A program made the translations under genes and the position numbers. A stretch of DNA of 64,000 nucleotides from the NCBI RefSeq assembly GCF_011369485.1, contig NZ_VXCA01000025.1:310001-374000 (forward strand), in the 5' to 3' direction. The DNA comes from Pseudomonas atagonensis (GTDB lineage: Bacteria > Pseudomonadota > Gammaproteobacteria > Pseudomonadales > Pseudomonadaceae). The notes under the pieces are model-generated. The model saw only the letters and a list, made by a program, of their open reading frames with translations, had not been told where the DNA came from and ran no database searches. Position 1 is the first letter of the stretch. Every line of letters begins with the position of its first letter. Below, in pieces: positions 8,784 through 17,685 of the stretch.

Positions 8784-9668
8784 TTACCCGCCACTTCGCT
8801 CGAAAGCCTTCGCAGGAATAAGCTTTGCTTTTCCGGCTTTAGTCATCAGGTCAACATAACTCTTGTAATAGGCGGCGGATCGGGACTTATCCATTTCCCA
8901 CAACACATCCGCAATATTAAGTTTCAGGACAACTCTGTCAGGAAAACTGTTTTCGACCTGCGCCAATATCTGATAAGCCTTGTCGTACTCACCCGCCTGT
9001 GCCAAAGCATAACCAAAATCATTGTAGGCAACGACGGTAGAAGACCCGAGAGGATAATCCGACTTCAACTGTTCCAACCGTTCAGGACTCAAGTAAGACT
9101 TAATAGCATCATAATCCATGTCCTTCAAACGGACTAAAACAATGTCATGCGCCAACACCAGAGAGTCAGCAGCTTTGCCAGATTCAATTTCAGTTATTTT
9201 TTCAATGGCAAGCTTACGTTGCGTATACCAAGCATAGCTGTTGCCGCCGTCCTCAAGGCTACCCTCATAGGCGGACAAACTCTGTGAGATCGTTTGTATT
9301 TTCTCGAGTGAAGTCAAGTCGCTCGCCGTGTAAACAAAGGTCTCAAACTGTTTTCCATTCATTCCGATACCCGAATGCTGAACAGGCCATACACACGTAA
9401 ACAAAAAATATGGTTTTTTGCCTTTAACCGTGAAGGCGTCATTCAGTTCGGCGTCACCGCCCTCAGGTTCACAGGCATCTGGAATTTCATGGCTCTTTCC
9501 ATTCAGATCTATAAGTTTTCCCTTTAGAGTTTGCCCGCGAGCGCCTCCGACCGTTTCGAGCTCTACTTTTCTAGCCGTGTTGAAAACAGGATCCAAGGTA
9601 TAGACCTTACTTTCCGCCGATGATACAGCCGAATATCCCAAAAATAGACACAGAATAATTTTCTTCAT
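8784..9668 (-). CDS. exported protein with C-terminal TPR-like region
   Basis: This 294-residue protein has a short signal peptide (MKKIILCLFLGYSAVSSA). The N-terminal half carries paired Cys (DACEPEGG and FTCVWPV) and beta-rich sequence. The C-terminal 100 residues are TPR-like (NDFGYALAQAGEYDKAYQIL, then FPDRVVLKLNIADVLWEM) and resemble the tail of the protein at 9917-10849. The ATG overlaps the stop of the small ORF upstream by one base (TAATG), implying coupling. Function unknown. Its position in the array suggests a periplasmic protective or accessory protein. Confidence 0.65.
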   Translation of the reverse strand: MKKIILCLFLGYSAVSSAESKVYTLDPVFNTARKVELETVGGARGQTLKGKLIDLNGKSHEIPDACEPEGGDAELNDAFTVKGKKPYFLFTCVWPVQHSGIGMNGKQFETFVYTASDLTSLEKIQTISQSLSAYEGSLEDGGNSYAWYTQRKLAIEKITEIESGKAADSLVLAHDIVLVRLKDMDYDAIKSYLSPERLEQLKSDYPLGSSTVVAYNDFGYALAQAGEYDKAYQILAQVENSFPDRVVLKLNIADVLWEMDKSRSAAYYKSYVDLMTKAGKAKLIPAKAFERSGG

Positions 9669-9832
9669 TAATTCAGCTCCGACTCGACCATTCCACGAAG
9701 ATTATTAAACAAAGCTACCCTTTCAGCCAAACCGATCGTTCCGCCGTTCACCTTCGTGGAAACATCGGCTACGTGGAGAGAAATATTAGCTTCCGTTCGG
9801 GTCGCGTAAGAATTCGCGATAAAATTATTCAT
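9668..9832 (-). CDS. small ORF, 54 residues, possible gene remnant
   Basis: An ATG at 9832 opens a 54-residue frame beginning MNNFIANSYATRTEANISLH and ending at a TAA that overlaps the ATG of the next gene. The overlap is the main argument that it is translated. The ribosome site is poor, with AGG directly touching the ATG. It has no signal peptide and no membrane segment, unlike everything around it. It might be a C-terminal remnant of a larger gene cut off by the inverted repeat just upstream (9847-9899), since the frame stays open for some codons into the repeat. Low certainty. Confidence 0.35.
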   Translation of the reverse strand: MNNFIANSYATRTEANISLHVADVSTKVNGGTIGLAERVALFNNLRGMVESELN

Positions 9833-9846
9833 CCTGTTTGGTGGAA

Positions 9847-9899
9847 ATGGGACAGACCACGTTTTTCTGATAATTACTAAAAACGTGATCTGTTCCCAT
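9847..9899. repeat. imperfect inverted repeat, REP/RAYT-like, copy 1
   Basis: The left arm (9847-9866) reads ATGGGACAGACCACGTTTTT. The right arm (9879-9899) is its reverse complement apart from one inserted base and one mismatch, around a 12-base loop. A near-identical motif with a perfect 18-bp stem lies at 10897-10972, so the gene between is bracketed by two related hairpins. The GGGACAGACCACG core resembles hairpins often seen near REP-associated transposases. That link is from memory and untested. Confidence 0.7.
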
Positions 9900-9916
9900 C
9901 CCTACTATTGGTCGTA

Positions 9917-10849
9917 TCAACTACAGCTTTCTCGAGATTTAGCCGACTGTGGAATACGTCCACCCTTTCCGTTTTTTGTCATTTTAGCGATATATTCTTT
10001 ATAAAGCGGGCACGCGTCGGACTTCATACCTATATCCCAATACGCATCTGCCAAATTCAATATTGCAACGACTCTCTCCGGGAATTTTCTATGAATCTCC
10101 TTCAAAAGCAAAGCAGCTAAAACGCTATTTTTATTACGATACAAATAATAGGCATAATCATTTAGCGGCCCGACATTATCATCGGACACTATCAAAGCCA
10201 GCTCATACACCAGCTCCTGGGGAATGCTCCTTCTTACTTTATTACCGCCATCATCGACCCCATAAAACAACTCTCCTTTTTCGCCCTGAGGAAGCTTACC
10301 AAGGATGTATTTAAAATCTTTCCTGACTTCTACAAGCTGAGCCTCATCATTCAAAGAACTAAAATTAGGCCCATTTTCAGAGAACTGAGAAAACAGCGTG
10401 CAACACGCTATACGCTGAACATCAAACTGCTGCGGAAACAAAGCTTCAATTGGTACCTTCTCACCACCCAAGGTATACTTTTCATCCCTACTGGGTTCAA
10501 CCCATGTAGATTTTTTATAGAGTACCCAATCTTTCTGCGCAGAGCTCCATCTAAAACTATACTGCGTAAGATCAGTATTACGAGTATAAAAATCCAGCAA
10601 CAACGAGAATTCGCCTGGGAGATAACCTACTGACAGCCCTCCATCTCCAAGTTCAAAATCCCCTGAAACTGACTTGTCGCTCCCGCCTATATCGATAGTG
10701 ATTCGCGAAACTGTACCGTCATCCTCGAGCGGGCTAACACTATACGAATCGCAGACTCCATCCCCATTTAGATCAGCCTCGCAGCTAGAGTTTGCACTTG
10801 CCACTGTTGCCATGAACACGAAAACAAAAAAAACTGCAATTCTCATCAT
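9917..10849 (-). CDS. exported protein with calcium-loop-like segment and TPR-like tail
   Basis: The start is the ATG at 10849 (or the adjacent one at 10846), giving about 310 residues with a signal peptide (RIAVFFVFVFMATVASA); a longer upstream reading has no ribosome site. The mature N-terminus has CEADLNGDGVCD, which matches a D-x-N-x-D-G calcium-binding loop. The C-terminal 100 residues form a TPR-like region (FPERVVAILNLADAYWDIG) resembling the protein at 8784-9668. It is AT-rich and flanked on both sides by related inverted repeats. Likely a periplasmic protein of the immunity-like array. Function unknown. Confidence 0.65.
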   Translation of the reverse strand: MMRIAVFFVFVFMATVASANSSCEADLNGDGVCDSYSVSPLEDDGTVSRITIDIGGSDKSVSGDFELGDGGLSVGYLPGEFSLLLDFYTRNTDLTQYSFRWSSAQKDWVLYKKSTWVEPSRDEKYTLGGEKVPIEALFPQQFDVQRIACCTLFSQFSENGPNFSSLNDEAQLVEVRKDFKYILGKLPQGEKGELFYGVDDGGNKVRRSIPQELVYELALIVSDDNVGPLNDYAYYLYRNKNSVLAALLLKEIHRKFPERVVAILNLADAYWDIGMKSDACPLYKEYIAKMTKNGKGGRIPQSAKSRESCS

Positions 10850-10896
10850 AATGCCCCCCCAAGTGCAAGGATGCGGGTAAATGGGACGGTAAAGGT

Positions 10897-10972
10897 AAAT
10901 GGGGACAGACCACGGTTTCACGCATTTCACCCGTTTTTCGGATCATTAATAAAACGTGGTCTGTCCCCATTT
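10897..10972. repeat. perfect 18-bp inverted repeat, REP/RAYT-like, copy 2
   Basis: The arms are 10897-10914 (AAATGGGGACAGACCACG) and 10955-10972, exact reverse complements, with a 40-base loop. The right arm ends two bases before the stop codon of the upstream LprI-type gene. A partial extra copy of GGTAAATGGGA lies just left of the first arm. The element matches copy 1 at 9847-9899. It could act as a transcription terminator or as a trace of a mobile element. Confidence 0.75.
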
Positions 10973-10974
10973 CA

Positions 10975-12099
10975 TTATTCAGGTGAGATAGCCATTTTCA
11001 GAGTAGATCCATTCAGATAAACGATCGCTTCGCGACCGTTAACATCGATAGGCGTAGGATTCTGAATCATTCCTTCATCACTGGCCCTCGCAATTTTCGT
11101 TAGCGTCTTATCCGCAACATTGGCACGCCAAACAGTTTGATCGCCATTCTTGAAATAAAACGTCGGCCTTGATTTGCTCCAAATTGGATTATAAATATTC
11201 CAACCAGCATCCGGCTGACCAACCGGAGCTATCGTTTCATACCCTGGGGTATGCGAATAATACGCTTGCAACTTTCCATACTCACCACCCCAGCCGAATG
11301 TCAAACCACTCACAGCATTTTCATCAGTATTTGGCCACTGCTGAAACAACAAACTGCTTTCAACCGGCTGCAGCTTGGAGCCGAGTCTATAAACCATCCC
11401 CCGCAACTGATTTTTCGAAAGCTGCTGCCGATAGTAAAACGACCCATCCAGAGTTCCCGCAAACCTTTTGCCTTCGTCGTTCGAACCCAAGCTCAGAGCA
11501 CCATCAAAGCCGATATCTTTCGCAATCGTGTGCAGAACTTGCCTGTCATTGCGATCAACATACTCATAAAGATTGCCCCTGTACGCAATCATCTCTGGAT
11601 CAAAATGCCCCTCAAATACGATGACATGCAACATGCCTGAAATTGTTTCGGCGGAGATTACAAATCGTTCGACAACCCCCTTTTCATTCGGAAGCCATGC
11701 TAAGTCAACGACTTTCCATGAGCGCTCAGACTGCGTATATGGCTTATCACCCAACATCAACTTAATATCTTTCTGGGTCGGCCTAGGCGCAATAAAGATC
11801 GGCGACAGAAACTGTATCTGCTGAGCATAAGCATCCTCTAAGCACTCATCTGACTCACAAGCATTACGCTCCGACTCCAGCCAATCGCTTTCGATTATTT
11901 GAAAAGCCCGTCGACTCTTTAACGGCTTGAAAAACTCACTCAATTTTTCATCCATTATGGACAAAGATGGAGAATTACAAATTTTCTTTTCTACGTCCGT
12001 TGAAGCCTTACCGCAATCGAAACTCGCGGAATGCGCAACCGTACTAAAAAGCAAACAGGCCAACGATAAAATCCCAGAAATTGGAAATATGTTCCTCAT
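10975..12099 (-). CDS. LprI-domain exported protein
   Basis: The ATG at 12099 gives 374 residues starting with a signal peptide (MRNIFPISGILSLACLLFSTVAHSA). An ATG at 12111 is equally possible, as neither has a strong ribosome site. Residues about 27-95 fit the LprI/DUF1311 layout: FDCGKASTDVEKKICNSPSL, a central amphipathic helix, W-L-x-x-E-R-N-A-C and C-L-E-D-A-Y. The rest is beta-rich without repeats I can name. Together with the LprI-type gene at 6571-7923 it makes two such proteins in the array next to a peptidoglycan-hydrolase effector. Lysozyme-inhibitor-like protection is inferred, not shown. Confidence 0.65.
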   Translation of the reverse strand: MRNIFPISGILSLACLLFSTVAHSASFDCGKASTDVEKKICNSPSLSIMDEKLSEFFKPLKSRRAFQIIESDWLESERNACESDECLEDAYAQQIQFLSPIFIAPRPTQKDIKLMLGDKPYTQSERSWKVVDLAWLPNEKGVVERFVISAETISGMLHVIVFEGHFDPEMIAYRGNLYEYVDRNDRQVLHTIAKDIGFDGALSLGSNDEGKRFAGTLDGSFYYRQQLSKNQLRGMVYRLGSKLQPVESSLLFQQWPNTDENAVSGLTFGWGGEYGKLQAYYSHTPGYETIAPVGQPDAGWNIYNPIWSKSRPTFYFKNGDQTVWRANVADKTLTKIARASDEGMIQNPTPIDVNGREAIVYLNGSTLKMAISPE

Positions 12100-12307
12100 T
12101 GATTCAGCCATTAATAAAGTCCCAACGGGTGATACAAATTTCAAATGTTAAACCTTTCGGAGCGCGACAAATAAGCCCTTCCCATCGCATTTCGTCGGGC
12201 TACGCTAGCATTGACCATAAAGAATCAAGGCGTGGAATATAGCTAGACAAGGAGTCGGATTGAGCCAAACAATATCCGCTCCCTTTTATTGCCAGGATTA
12301 TCTTAAA

Positions 12308-12844
12308 CTATTTAGAGCCGATCACTTTATCAATATAGATCTTTATCAACCCTGCATTAACATAAGGGAAATGCTGCTCCTCACCTTCTTGATACCCTTC
12401 CATCCCACTCAAACTCTTATCAAACCTGACAAGCTTATTCAAAACCAATTTATTCCCCGAACTTTTTTCATACCCATAAACTTGATAAAGGGTTCCGTAC
12501 GTTCCAATTCCTCTGCTCGTGATTTCCCAAGAAACCAAAACAAGTACATTTTTCTTACCTTTTACTGGGTAAAAGAAAATCGACTCGATTTTTGGATCCG
12601 AGCCTGCCACATCATATTTATCAACAAGGCTTCTATTTTTTTTATTATCGGCACCAACAACATCTAAAACCAGAGAAACCGGAAATTCTGCGTTCCCTGT
12701 CTGTAAGAAGGAGAGTTCCCCTCCCTTTACAACATTAGTTTTAAACGGGCCCTGTATCACTCGCCCCTGAAGGTAATCTACATCTTGCGCGCTGCTGGAG
12801 CTTGCTATAAGAAAAACGAAAGCAAACATGCAAAAACGGAGCAT
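12308..12844 (-). CDS. putative immunity protein for GH19-type effector, copy B
   Basis: This 178-residue protein has a signal peptide (MLRFCMFAFVFLIASSSSA, mature start QDVDYLQG). GAGG lies nine bases ahead of the ATG. The gene starts 13 bases after the stop of the effector at 12858-15563, the classical place for a cognate immunity gene. The export signal places it in the periplasm, where a cell-wall hydrolase delivered by T6SS would act. A close paralogue (copy A) lies at 8074-8622. No known fold is recognised, so the immunity role rests on position, size and export. Confidence 0.7.
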   Translation of the reverse strand: MLRFCMFAFVFLIASSSSAQDVDYLQGRVIQGPFKTNVVKGGELSFLQTGNAEFPVSLVLDVVGADNKKNRSLVDKYDVAGSDPKIESIFFYPVKGKKNVLVLVSWEITSRGIGTYGTLYQVYGYEKSSGNKLVLNKLVRFDKSLSGMEGYQEGEEQHFPYVNAGLIKIYIDKVIGSK

Positions 12845-12857
12845 AGCAAATGACCTC

Positions 12858-15563
12858 TTAGTTGATATTCATTAGTGCAGCAAGGGCTTGGTATCTATTG
12901 TTTCTGTCCGTATACCCGTTCTGACCGCCGTTCACCATTTGTGTTACGTCAGCCACACTGCCTGCCTTGGCGACTTCGCACAACTTCGTGCCTCCCTGTC
13001 CGGTTTTGGTAAACCAGAAGACAAAAGCGGACTCAACACCATATTCGGTTGAGGAAATCAGCAGATCTGGATTGGCCACGAAATCCTGAATATCCGACGG
13101 ATTTCGCTGATTATGCACATTAGTAAACCGTTGATACTCGGATTTTCCGGTTACCTGTAGCATGCCACGGCCACGATATCGATAGCCGTCTCGACTAGCC
13201 TCATTGCCATTACCCATTCGATCCGCGTAAACGTAACTGGCAAGATTTTCAGCGTTCATCGCGTAATGACTTGTTTCGGACCAAAGCTTGCTTCTCAACA
13301 CACCAAAATCGCAGCTATCCGTTTGCTCATTATAGCCATTCACATTGTTATGCCGTCGGCACCCATAGGTTTTCTTCATTTGTCGGGCACTATAATTCAA
13401 GCCCTCTTCAATAATCCTGAATTGACTTTCATGACCAACTTGGGAAAGAAAATGCGCAATAGCTTTAGGTTGCTCAAGCTTATACGCCGCAGCATACTTA
13501 TTGAGATACGGCAAAATACTCGAATGATGTGCCTCCGCCCCTGCTGGGTTAGCAGCCCTAAGCATTTCCAAGGTAATCAGATCACGTGGAGCAGTGAAAT
13601 TTCCGATAAGTGCAATCGGGTGAACATGCCGAACATTTGTATCACTGGTAATTCCATGTTGTCCGACAAGTTTGTCCCACCAGCTCAACTTCTTAATTCT
13701 TGCCTTTTCTTCAATCCATTCATTATGTGGCTCTGACTCACTGTGACCCATCAATTCATCAAGAGAATCCCATTTTTCCTGTTTGAATTGCCACTCGTTT
13801 TCATAGCGTGTAACCATCTGAGAAATCGGCTGTGCGAACCATGGTTTGCTCAAAGCCTCCTTTATTTCCGAAGGCGTGAGCTTTTTATCACCGTTTCTGT
13901 CTAGAATTTTATAAAGGTTTTGCTTTGTAGAACCCTCTTCGGCGTTGCCGATATTAGGCTGATAGTTAACTTGCTCTTCCTCACTAAGACTTTCCTGTGC
14001 ATGAAGAAACGCGGCCAAATGATCTACGTTACTCCCTGCCTCATCTATAAAGCTAAAACCCTCCCACTCAAACGGTGAATGGCGTGACAACGCAGTATCT
14101 GGCTCTGCAAACCAACCACTGATTTCATTCCCTTCAGCATCCCCCAGCAACCCATCCAGACGCCACCAAAGCGTATAGGTAGTGGTTCCACCCATCACAA
14201 CAGGAACCTTTATCTTTTTTTCAGCGGGCAGCGCTTCCAACACCCCGACTGGGATAAAGAAGTCATATCCAACCTTTTTGTGGGGATCGGTCACTTGCGG
14301 AGGTGTAGTTGCACTCATTCCTTGCGTGTGAGTGACCAACGCGCTGCCTTTCGGAATTTTGACCAGCGTTTTTCCAGCGGCAGGCATTCCCGCCGCTTTT
14401 TCTTTACTCAACTCGGTGAATGCCTTTACGTCTTCGCAGCTAAAAACCTCAACGTGCAGCAGATTTTTTGGGGCCGAATCCGAATGGTTCTGATATTTGC
14501 CTACGTGCCCGATCAGACTCCCCGCCGTAATCGGAAACGGCGTTGTCAGAACATGCACAGCGTCCTTTGCGGCCGGCTCACTTTTGCCTTCAAGGTGCCC
14601 CTCCCAGACATACCCAAGCACCTCGGCAGGTGCCAGCGGAGGAACAGCATTCCCGCTGACGATCTCCAACAGTTTCTGGTACTTGCCACGCGTCCCGTCG
14701 CTGCCGACTCTGACTTGCGTGCCGTGGGGCAAAATGGCTTTAGCAGCGCCTGACTGGCTTGCAGAAGCGCGAACAACGAGACCTTTTTGAGGTGGATCCA
14801 TCGGGTCTTTTGCAGAGGTGCCAATGACGTAAGTGTTGGGTGTCGGACCCACCGTCATTTCTCGTTTGAAGACCCAGCCTGCACCGGGCAGAAGATCGGT
14901 GTTAGCCGGCGTGACGCTGACCACTTTGAGCCAACCATTTTGTTCTTCGCCCGTCTCGACCACCGTACCCCGGTTCAAAACCGTCAAGACGGTTGCGTAC
15001 CCCGGCTTACCACGCGGTTCCTGACGAACTCGCAAACCGAGGATTTCGTCGTCGGCCGTTGTTTTGACCTGTAACGCACCACCCCCCCAAAAGGCTGGCC
15101 TTGGCAATGCCGGAGTTTCTTCGTAGTTCTTCCACTGCAATAAATGCATGTAAAGACTGAAAAACGTCAGACCGGGACCTGGTGTTGGTGCCGCTGCGGC
15201 CGATCCTGCTGGAGCTGGGGATGCAGGCTGCACCGGTACCTCCAAACGGTGTTTGACCAAAACAAAACCAGTCGAAAATGCAGACTCAACCGTACCGTAG
15301 ACGGATTTCGGGTAAGCGCTATCAATTCGATAAGCAACTACTTCGCCGTCGGCGATGCACCTGACTTCGGTCAAATCCTGCACCAATCCCGAAGCCTCAT
15401 CGAAATGAACGCCACCATGCCAAAGACCATTGGCTCCTAAAGGGTAGTAACCATCTTTGGCTTTGGCTAACGCCTTGTAGAATTGCTGCGGATCTGTCGC
15501 TTCGCCGGTGCCCACTTTCAGGGGATACGACCATTTTTGAATTTTGTTCGTTGTCTCTGTCAT
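12858..15563 (-). CDS. VgrG-linked peptidoglycan/chitin hydrolase effector (M23-like, SH3-like, EF-hand, GH19-like)
   Basis: The ATG at 15563 gives 901 residues without a signal peptide, as expected for T6SS cargo. Residues about 10-140 look M23-like (WHGGVHFDEASG, IADGEVVAYRID), and a later LLHVEVFS has only one of the two His of a HxH motif. SH3-like stretches follow (LGLRVRQEPRG, GLVVRASAS). A canonical EF-hand loop, DRNGDKKLTPSE, lies at 555-566. The last 250 residues resemble GH19 chitinase/lysozyme: SQVGHESQF with Glu712 as the likely acid, and YRGRGMLQVTGKSEY. It follows vgrG by 51 bases and precedes the putative immunity gene. Target is probably peptidoglycan. Confidence 0.85.
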   Translation of the reverse strand: MTETTNKIQKWSYPLKVGTGEATDPQQFYKALAKAKDGYYPLGANGLWHGGVHFDEASGLVQDLTEVRCIADGEVVAYRIDSAYPKSVYGTVESAFSTGFVLVKHRLEVPVQPASPAPAGSAAAAPTPGPGLTFFSLYMHLLQWKNYEETPALPRPAFWGGGALQVKTTADDEILGLRVRQEPRGKPGYATVLTVLNRGTVVETGEEQNGWLKVVSVTPANTDLLPGAGWVFKREMTVGPTPNTYVIGTSAKDPMDPPQKGLVVRASASQSGAAKAILPHGTQVRVGSDGTRGKYQKLLEIVSGNAVPPLAPAEVLGYVWEGHLEGKSEPAAKDAVHVLTTPFPITAGSLIGHVGKYQNHSDSAPKNLLHVEVFSCEDVKAFTELSKEKAAGMPAAGKTLVKIPKGSALVTHTQGMSATTPPQVTDPHKKVGYDFFIPVGVLEALPAEKKIKVPVVMGGTTTYTLWWRLDGLLGDAEGNEISGWFAEPDTALSRHSPFEWEGFSFIDEAGSNVDHLAAFLHAQESLSEEEQVNYQPNIGNAEEGSTKQNLYKILDRNGDKKLTPSEIKEALSKPWFAQPISQMVTRYENEWQFKQEKWDSLDELMGHSESEPHNEWIEEKARIKKLSWWDKLVGQHGITSDTNVRHVHPIALIGNFTAPRDLITLEMLRAANPAGAEAHHSSILPYLNKYAAAYKLEQPKAIAHFLSQVGHESQFRIIEEGLNYSARQMKKTYGCRRHNNVNGYNEQTDSCDFGVLRSKLWSETSHYAMNAENLASYVYADRMGNGNEASRDGYRYRGRGMLQVTGKSEYQRFTNVHNQRNPSDIQDFVANPDLLISSTEYGVESAFVFWFTKTGQGGTKLCEVAKAGSVADVTQMVNGGQNGYTDRNNRYQALAALMNIN

Positions 15564-15614
15564 GACCAATTACCTGAATTCTGATCCCTGGTGGCTTGGA
15601 TTGCCGTCGATGTC

Positions 15615-17657
15615 TTACCCGGAAAAATTGAGCATGCGCTTCGGTTTGCGTTTGACCTGTTCCTCAGACGCATTCAACAACGCCTGATCCATCAAACTCC
15701 CCGCCTTATCCTTATCCGCCGCCCCCGGCAGCACCGGCGGTTTGATCCCGATGCCAGTGCCCGACCCGGCCGAACCGCCGGCATTGATCTTCACCACCGG
15801 CCCAACCACGGTCACACCACCGCCATCCAGCTTGATGAAACTGCCACCGCCGAGAATCGTCAGCTCGGAGCCGGCCTCAATGACAATCTTGTCCCCAGCC
15901 TTGAGGTGAATCTCTTTCCCCACGCTGGTCAGCTGTGCCGTGCCCAGCTTCACATGCTGGTTCTGCCCGACCGTGAGGTGGTCATCCACCTTCGCTTCAA
16001 CCTTGCGGTCGGACACCGTGGTGCGATGTTCTTCGGCCTTGAGCTCGGTGTAGGTGTTCTTCACCACCGTATCGTGGCGTTCGTTGCCGACGCGGATCTT
16101 CTGGTCGTGCTCGACGTTTTCATCCCAATCGCGCTGGGCGTGAATGTAGATCTGCTCGGCGCCTTTCTTGTCTTCGATGCGCAGTTCGTTGTAGCCACCG
16201 CCACCCGGGGAGCTGAGGGTTTTGAAGACGCTGCGGGTTTTGTTCGCCGGTAAGGCGTACGGCACCGGGTTTTCCTTGTGGTACAGGCAGCCGGTGACCA
16301 GCGGTTGGTCGGGGTCGCCTTCGAGGAAGGTGACGAGGACTTCCATGCCGATGCGCGGGATGGAGATGGCGCCGTATCGGTCGCCGGCCCAGGAGCTGGA
16401 AACGCGTAGCCAGCAGCTGGTCTTGTCGTCGGCCTGGCCTTCGCGGTCCCAGTGGAATTGCACTTTGATGCGGCCGTATTGGTCGCAGTGGATTTCTTCG
16501 CCTTTGGGGCCGGTGACCATGGCGGTCTGGCTGCCGAGCACGCGCGGTTTCGGGTGTTCGAGGGCCGGGCGGTAGAACACGTCCCACGGGGTGGCGAGGA
16601 AGGTGTTGCGGTAGCCCTGGTGGAAGTCGTCTTTGTTGTCGGTGGTGTCGCTGGTCACGCCTTCTTCGAGGACTTGCGGCTGTTTGCCTTCGTGGAAGAT
16701 TTCGGTGAGCAGCCACAGGTCGTTCCACTCGCTGCGCGGGTGGTCGGACATTTCCATGAAGTGGCCGCTGACCAGTTTGGTCTGGTCGCCGCGACCTTCG
16801 GCCTGACGGTAGTCGGCGCGGTGGCGTTCGAGGGCGCGCTGGCTGAGGAACTTGCCGCGTGCGCGATCAATGAAGCGACCCGGGTAGTCATAGTCTTCCA
16901 GATCCGGTTCAGTGCTCTCGCCGTCAGGCTTGTACGCGGCTTCCATTTGCAGGCGCGGTTTTTCGAAGTCGTAGTCGCGACGGGTGACGCGGCCGGTACG
17001 GGTTTCCAGGCGCAGCTTGAAGCCTTTGATCACCGGTTCGTCGGCGACCATGCCGCTGCCCTGCACATAAGCAGTTGGCTGGCCGAGCTTCTGGAATACG
17101 GTCTGGTCGTCGCCGAACACCAGCAGGTGGCCTTTCGGGGTGTGCTGGAAGTGGTAGTGAATGCCTTCCTCTTCGCACAGGCGCTGGACGAAGTGCAGGT
17201 CAGTTTCGTCGTACTGAACGCAGTAGTCGCGATCCGGGCACGGTTGGCTGAGCTGGAAGCTGTAGGCGTTGCCTTTGATGCCGTGCTCTTCGAGGATCAG
17301 CGCGATGATTTTCGGCGCTGACATCTGCTGGTAGATACGCTGGTTGGTGCGGTGATGCAGGTATTGCAGTTGCGGCACCATCGACACTTTGTAGCGGGTC
17401 AGGCGTTTGCCGGCATCGCCCTGGGCGACGCGGTAGATCTGCCCGCGAATGCCCGAGCCCTGTGGATCGAACGCGAGAAATGCCTGCTTGTGCAGCAGCT
17501 GTTCCAGGTCCAGGTCAGGGTTTTCGCTGACCAGTTCGAGGTCGAAGCGAAACGGCTGGCTGATGCCTTCGGTGCCGGTGAACGACAGCACTTGCAGGTC
17601 GCCGACATAGTCTTCCACCGTCAGGCTGAAGTGGGTCTCGTTAGCTGAGTTGAACAT
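15615..17657 (-). CDS. vgrG: T6SS spike protein VgrG (TssI)
   Basis: This 680-residue protein forms the trimeric puncturing tip of the T6SS. The gp27-like part spans about 1-370 (FTGTEGISQPFRFDLELVSE, CVQYDETDLHFVQRLCEEEG). The gp5 OB-fold follows at about 390-480 (DQYGRIKVQFHWDREG, SSSWAGDRYGAISIPRIGME, VTFLEGDPDQPLVTG). The C-terminal beta-helix carries regular hydrophobic repeats. It ends in a short basic tail, not an effector domain, so its cargo is the separate GH19-type protein encoded next. AGGGAG precedes the ATG. Located at the end of the T6SS operon after the kinase gene. Confidence 0.95.
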   Translation of the reverse strand: MFNSANETHFSLTVEDYVGDLQVLSFTGTEGISQPFRFDLELVSENPDLDLEQLLHKQAFLAFDPQGSGIRGQIYRVAQGDAGKRLTRYKVSMVPQLQYLHHRTNQRIYQQMSAPKIIALILEEHGIKGNAYSFQLSQPCPDRDYCVQYDETDLHFVQRLCEEEGIHYHFQHTPKGHLLVFGDDQTVFQKLGQPTAYVQGSGMVADEPVIKGFKLRLETRTGRVTRRDYDFEKPRLQMEAAYKPDGESTEPDLEDYDYPGRFIDRARGKFLSQRALERHRADYRQAEGRGDQTKLVSGHFMEMSDHPRSEWNDLWLLTEIFHEGKQPQVLEEGVTSDTTDNKDDFHQGYRNTFLATPWDVFYRPALEHPKPRVLGSQTAMVTGPKGEEIHCDQYGRIKVQFHWDREGQADDKTSCWLRVSSSWAGDRYGAISIPRIGMEVLVTFLEGDPDQPLVTGCLYHKENPVPYALPANKTRSVFKTLSSPGGGGYNELRIEDKKGAEQIYIHAQRDWDENVEHDQKIRVGNERHDTVVKNTYTELKAEEHRTTVSDRKVEAKVDDHLTVGQNQHVKLGTAQLTSVGKEIHLKAGDKIVIEAGSELTILGGGSFIKLDGGGVTVVGPVVKINAGGSAGSGTGIGIKPPVLPGAADKDKAGSLMDQALLNASEEQVKRKPKRMLNFSG

Positions 17658-17685
17658 TGTGTGCTCCCTGTTCGAATGTCATCCG

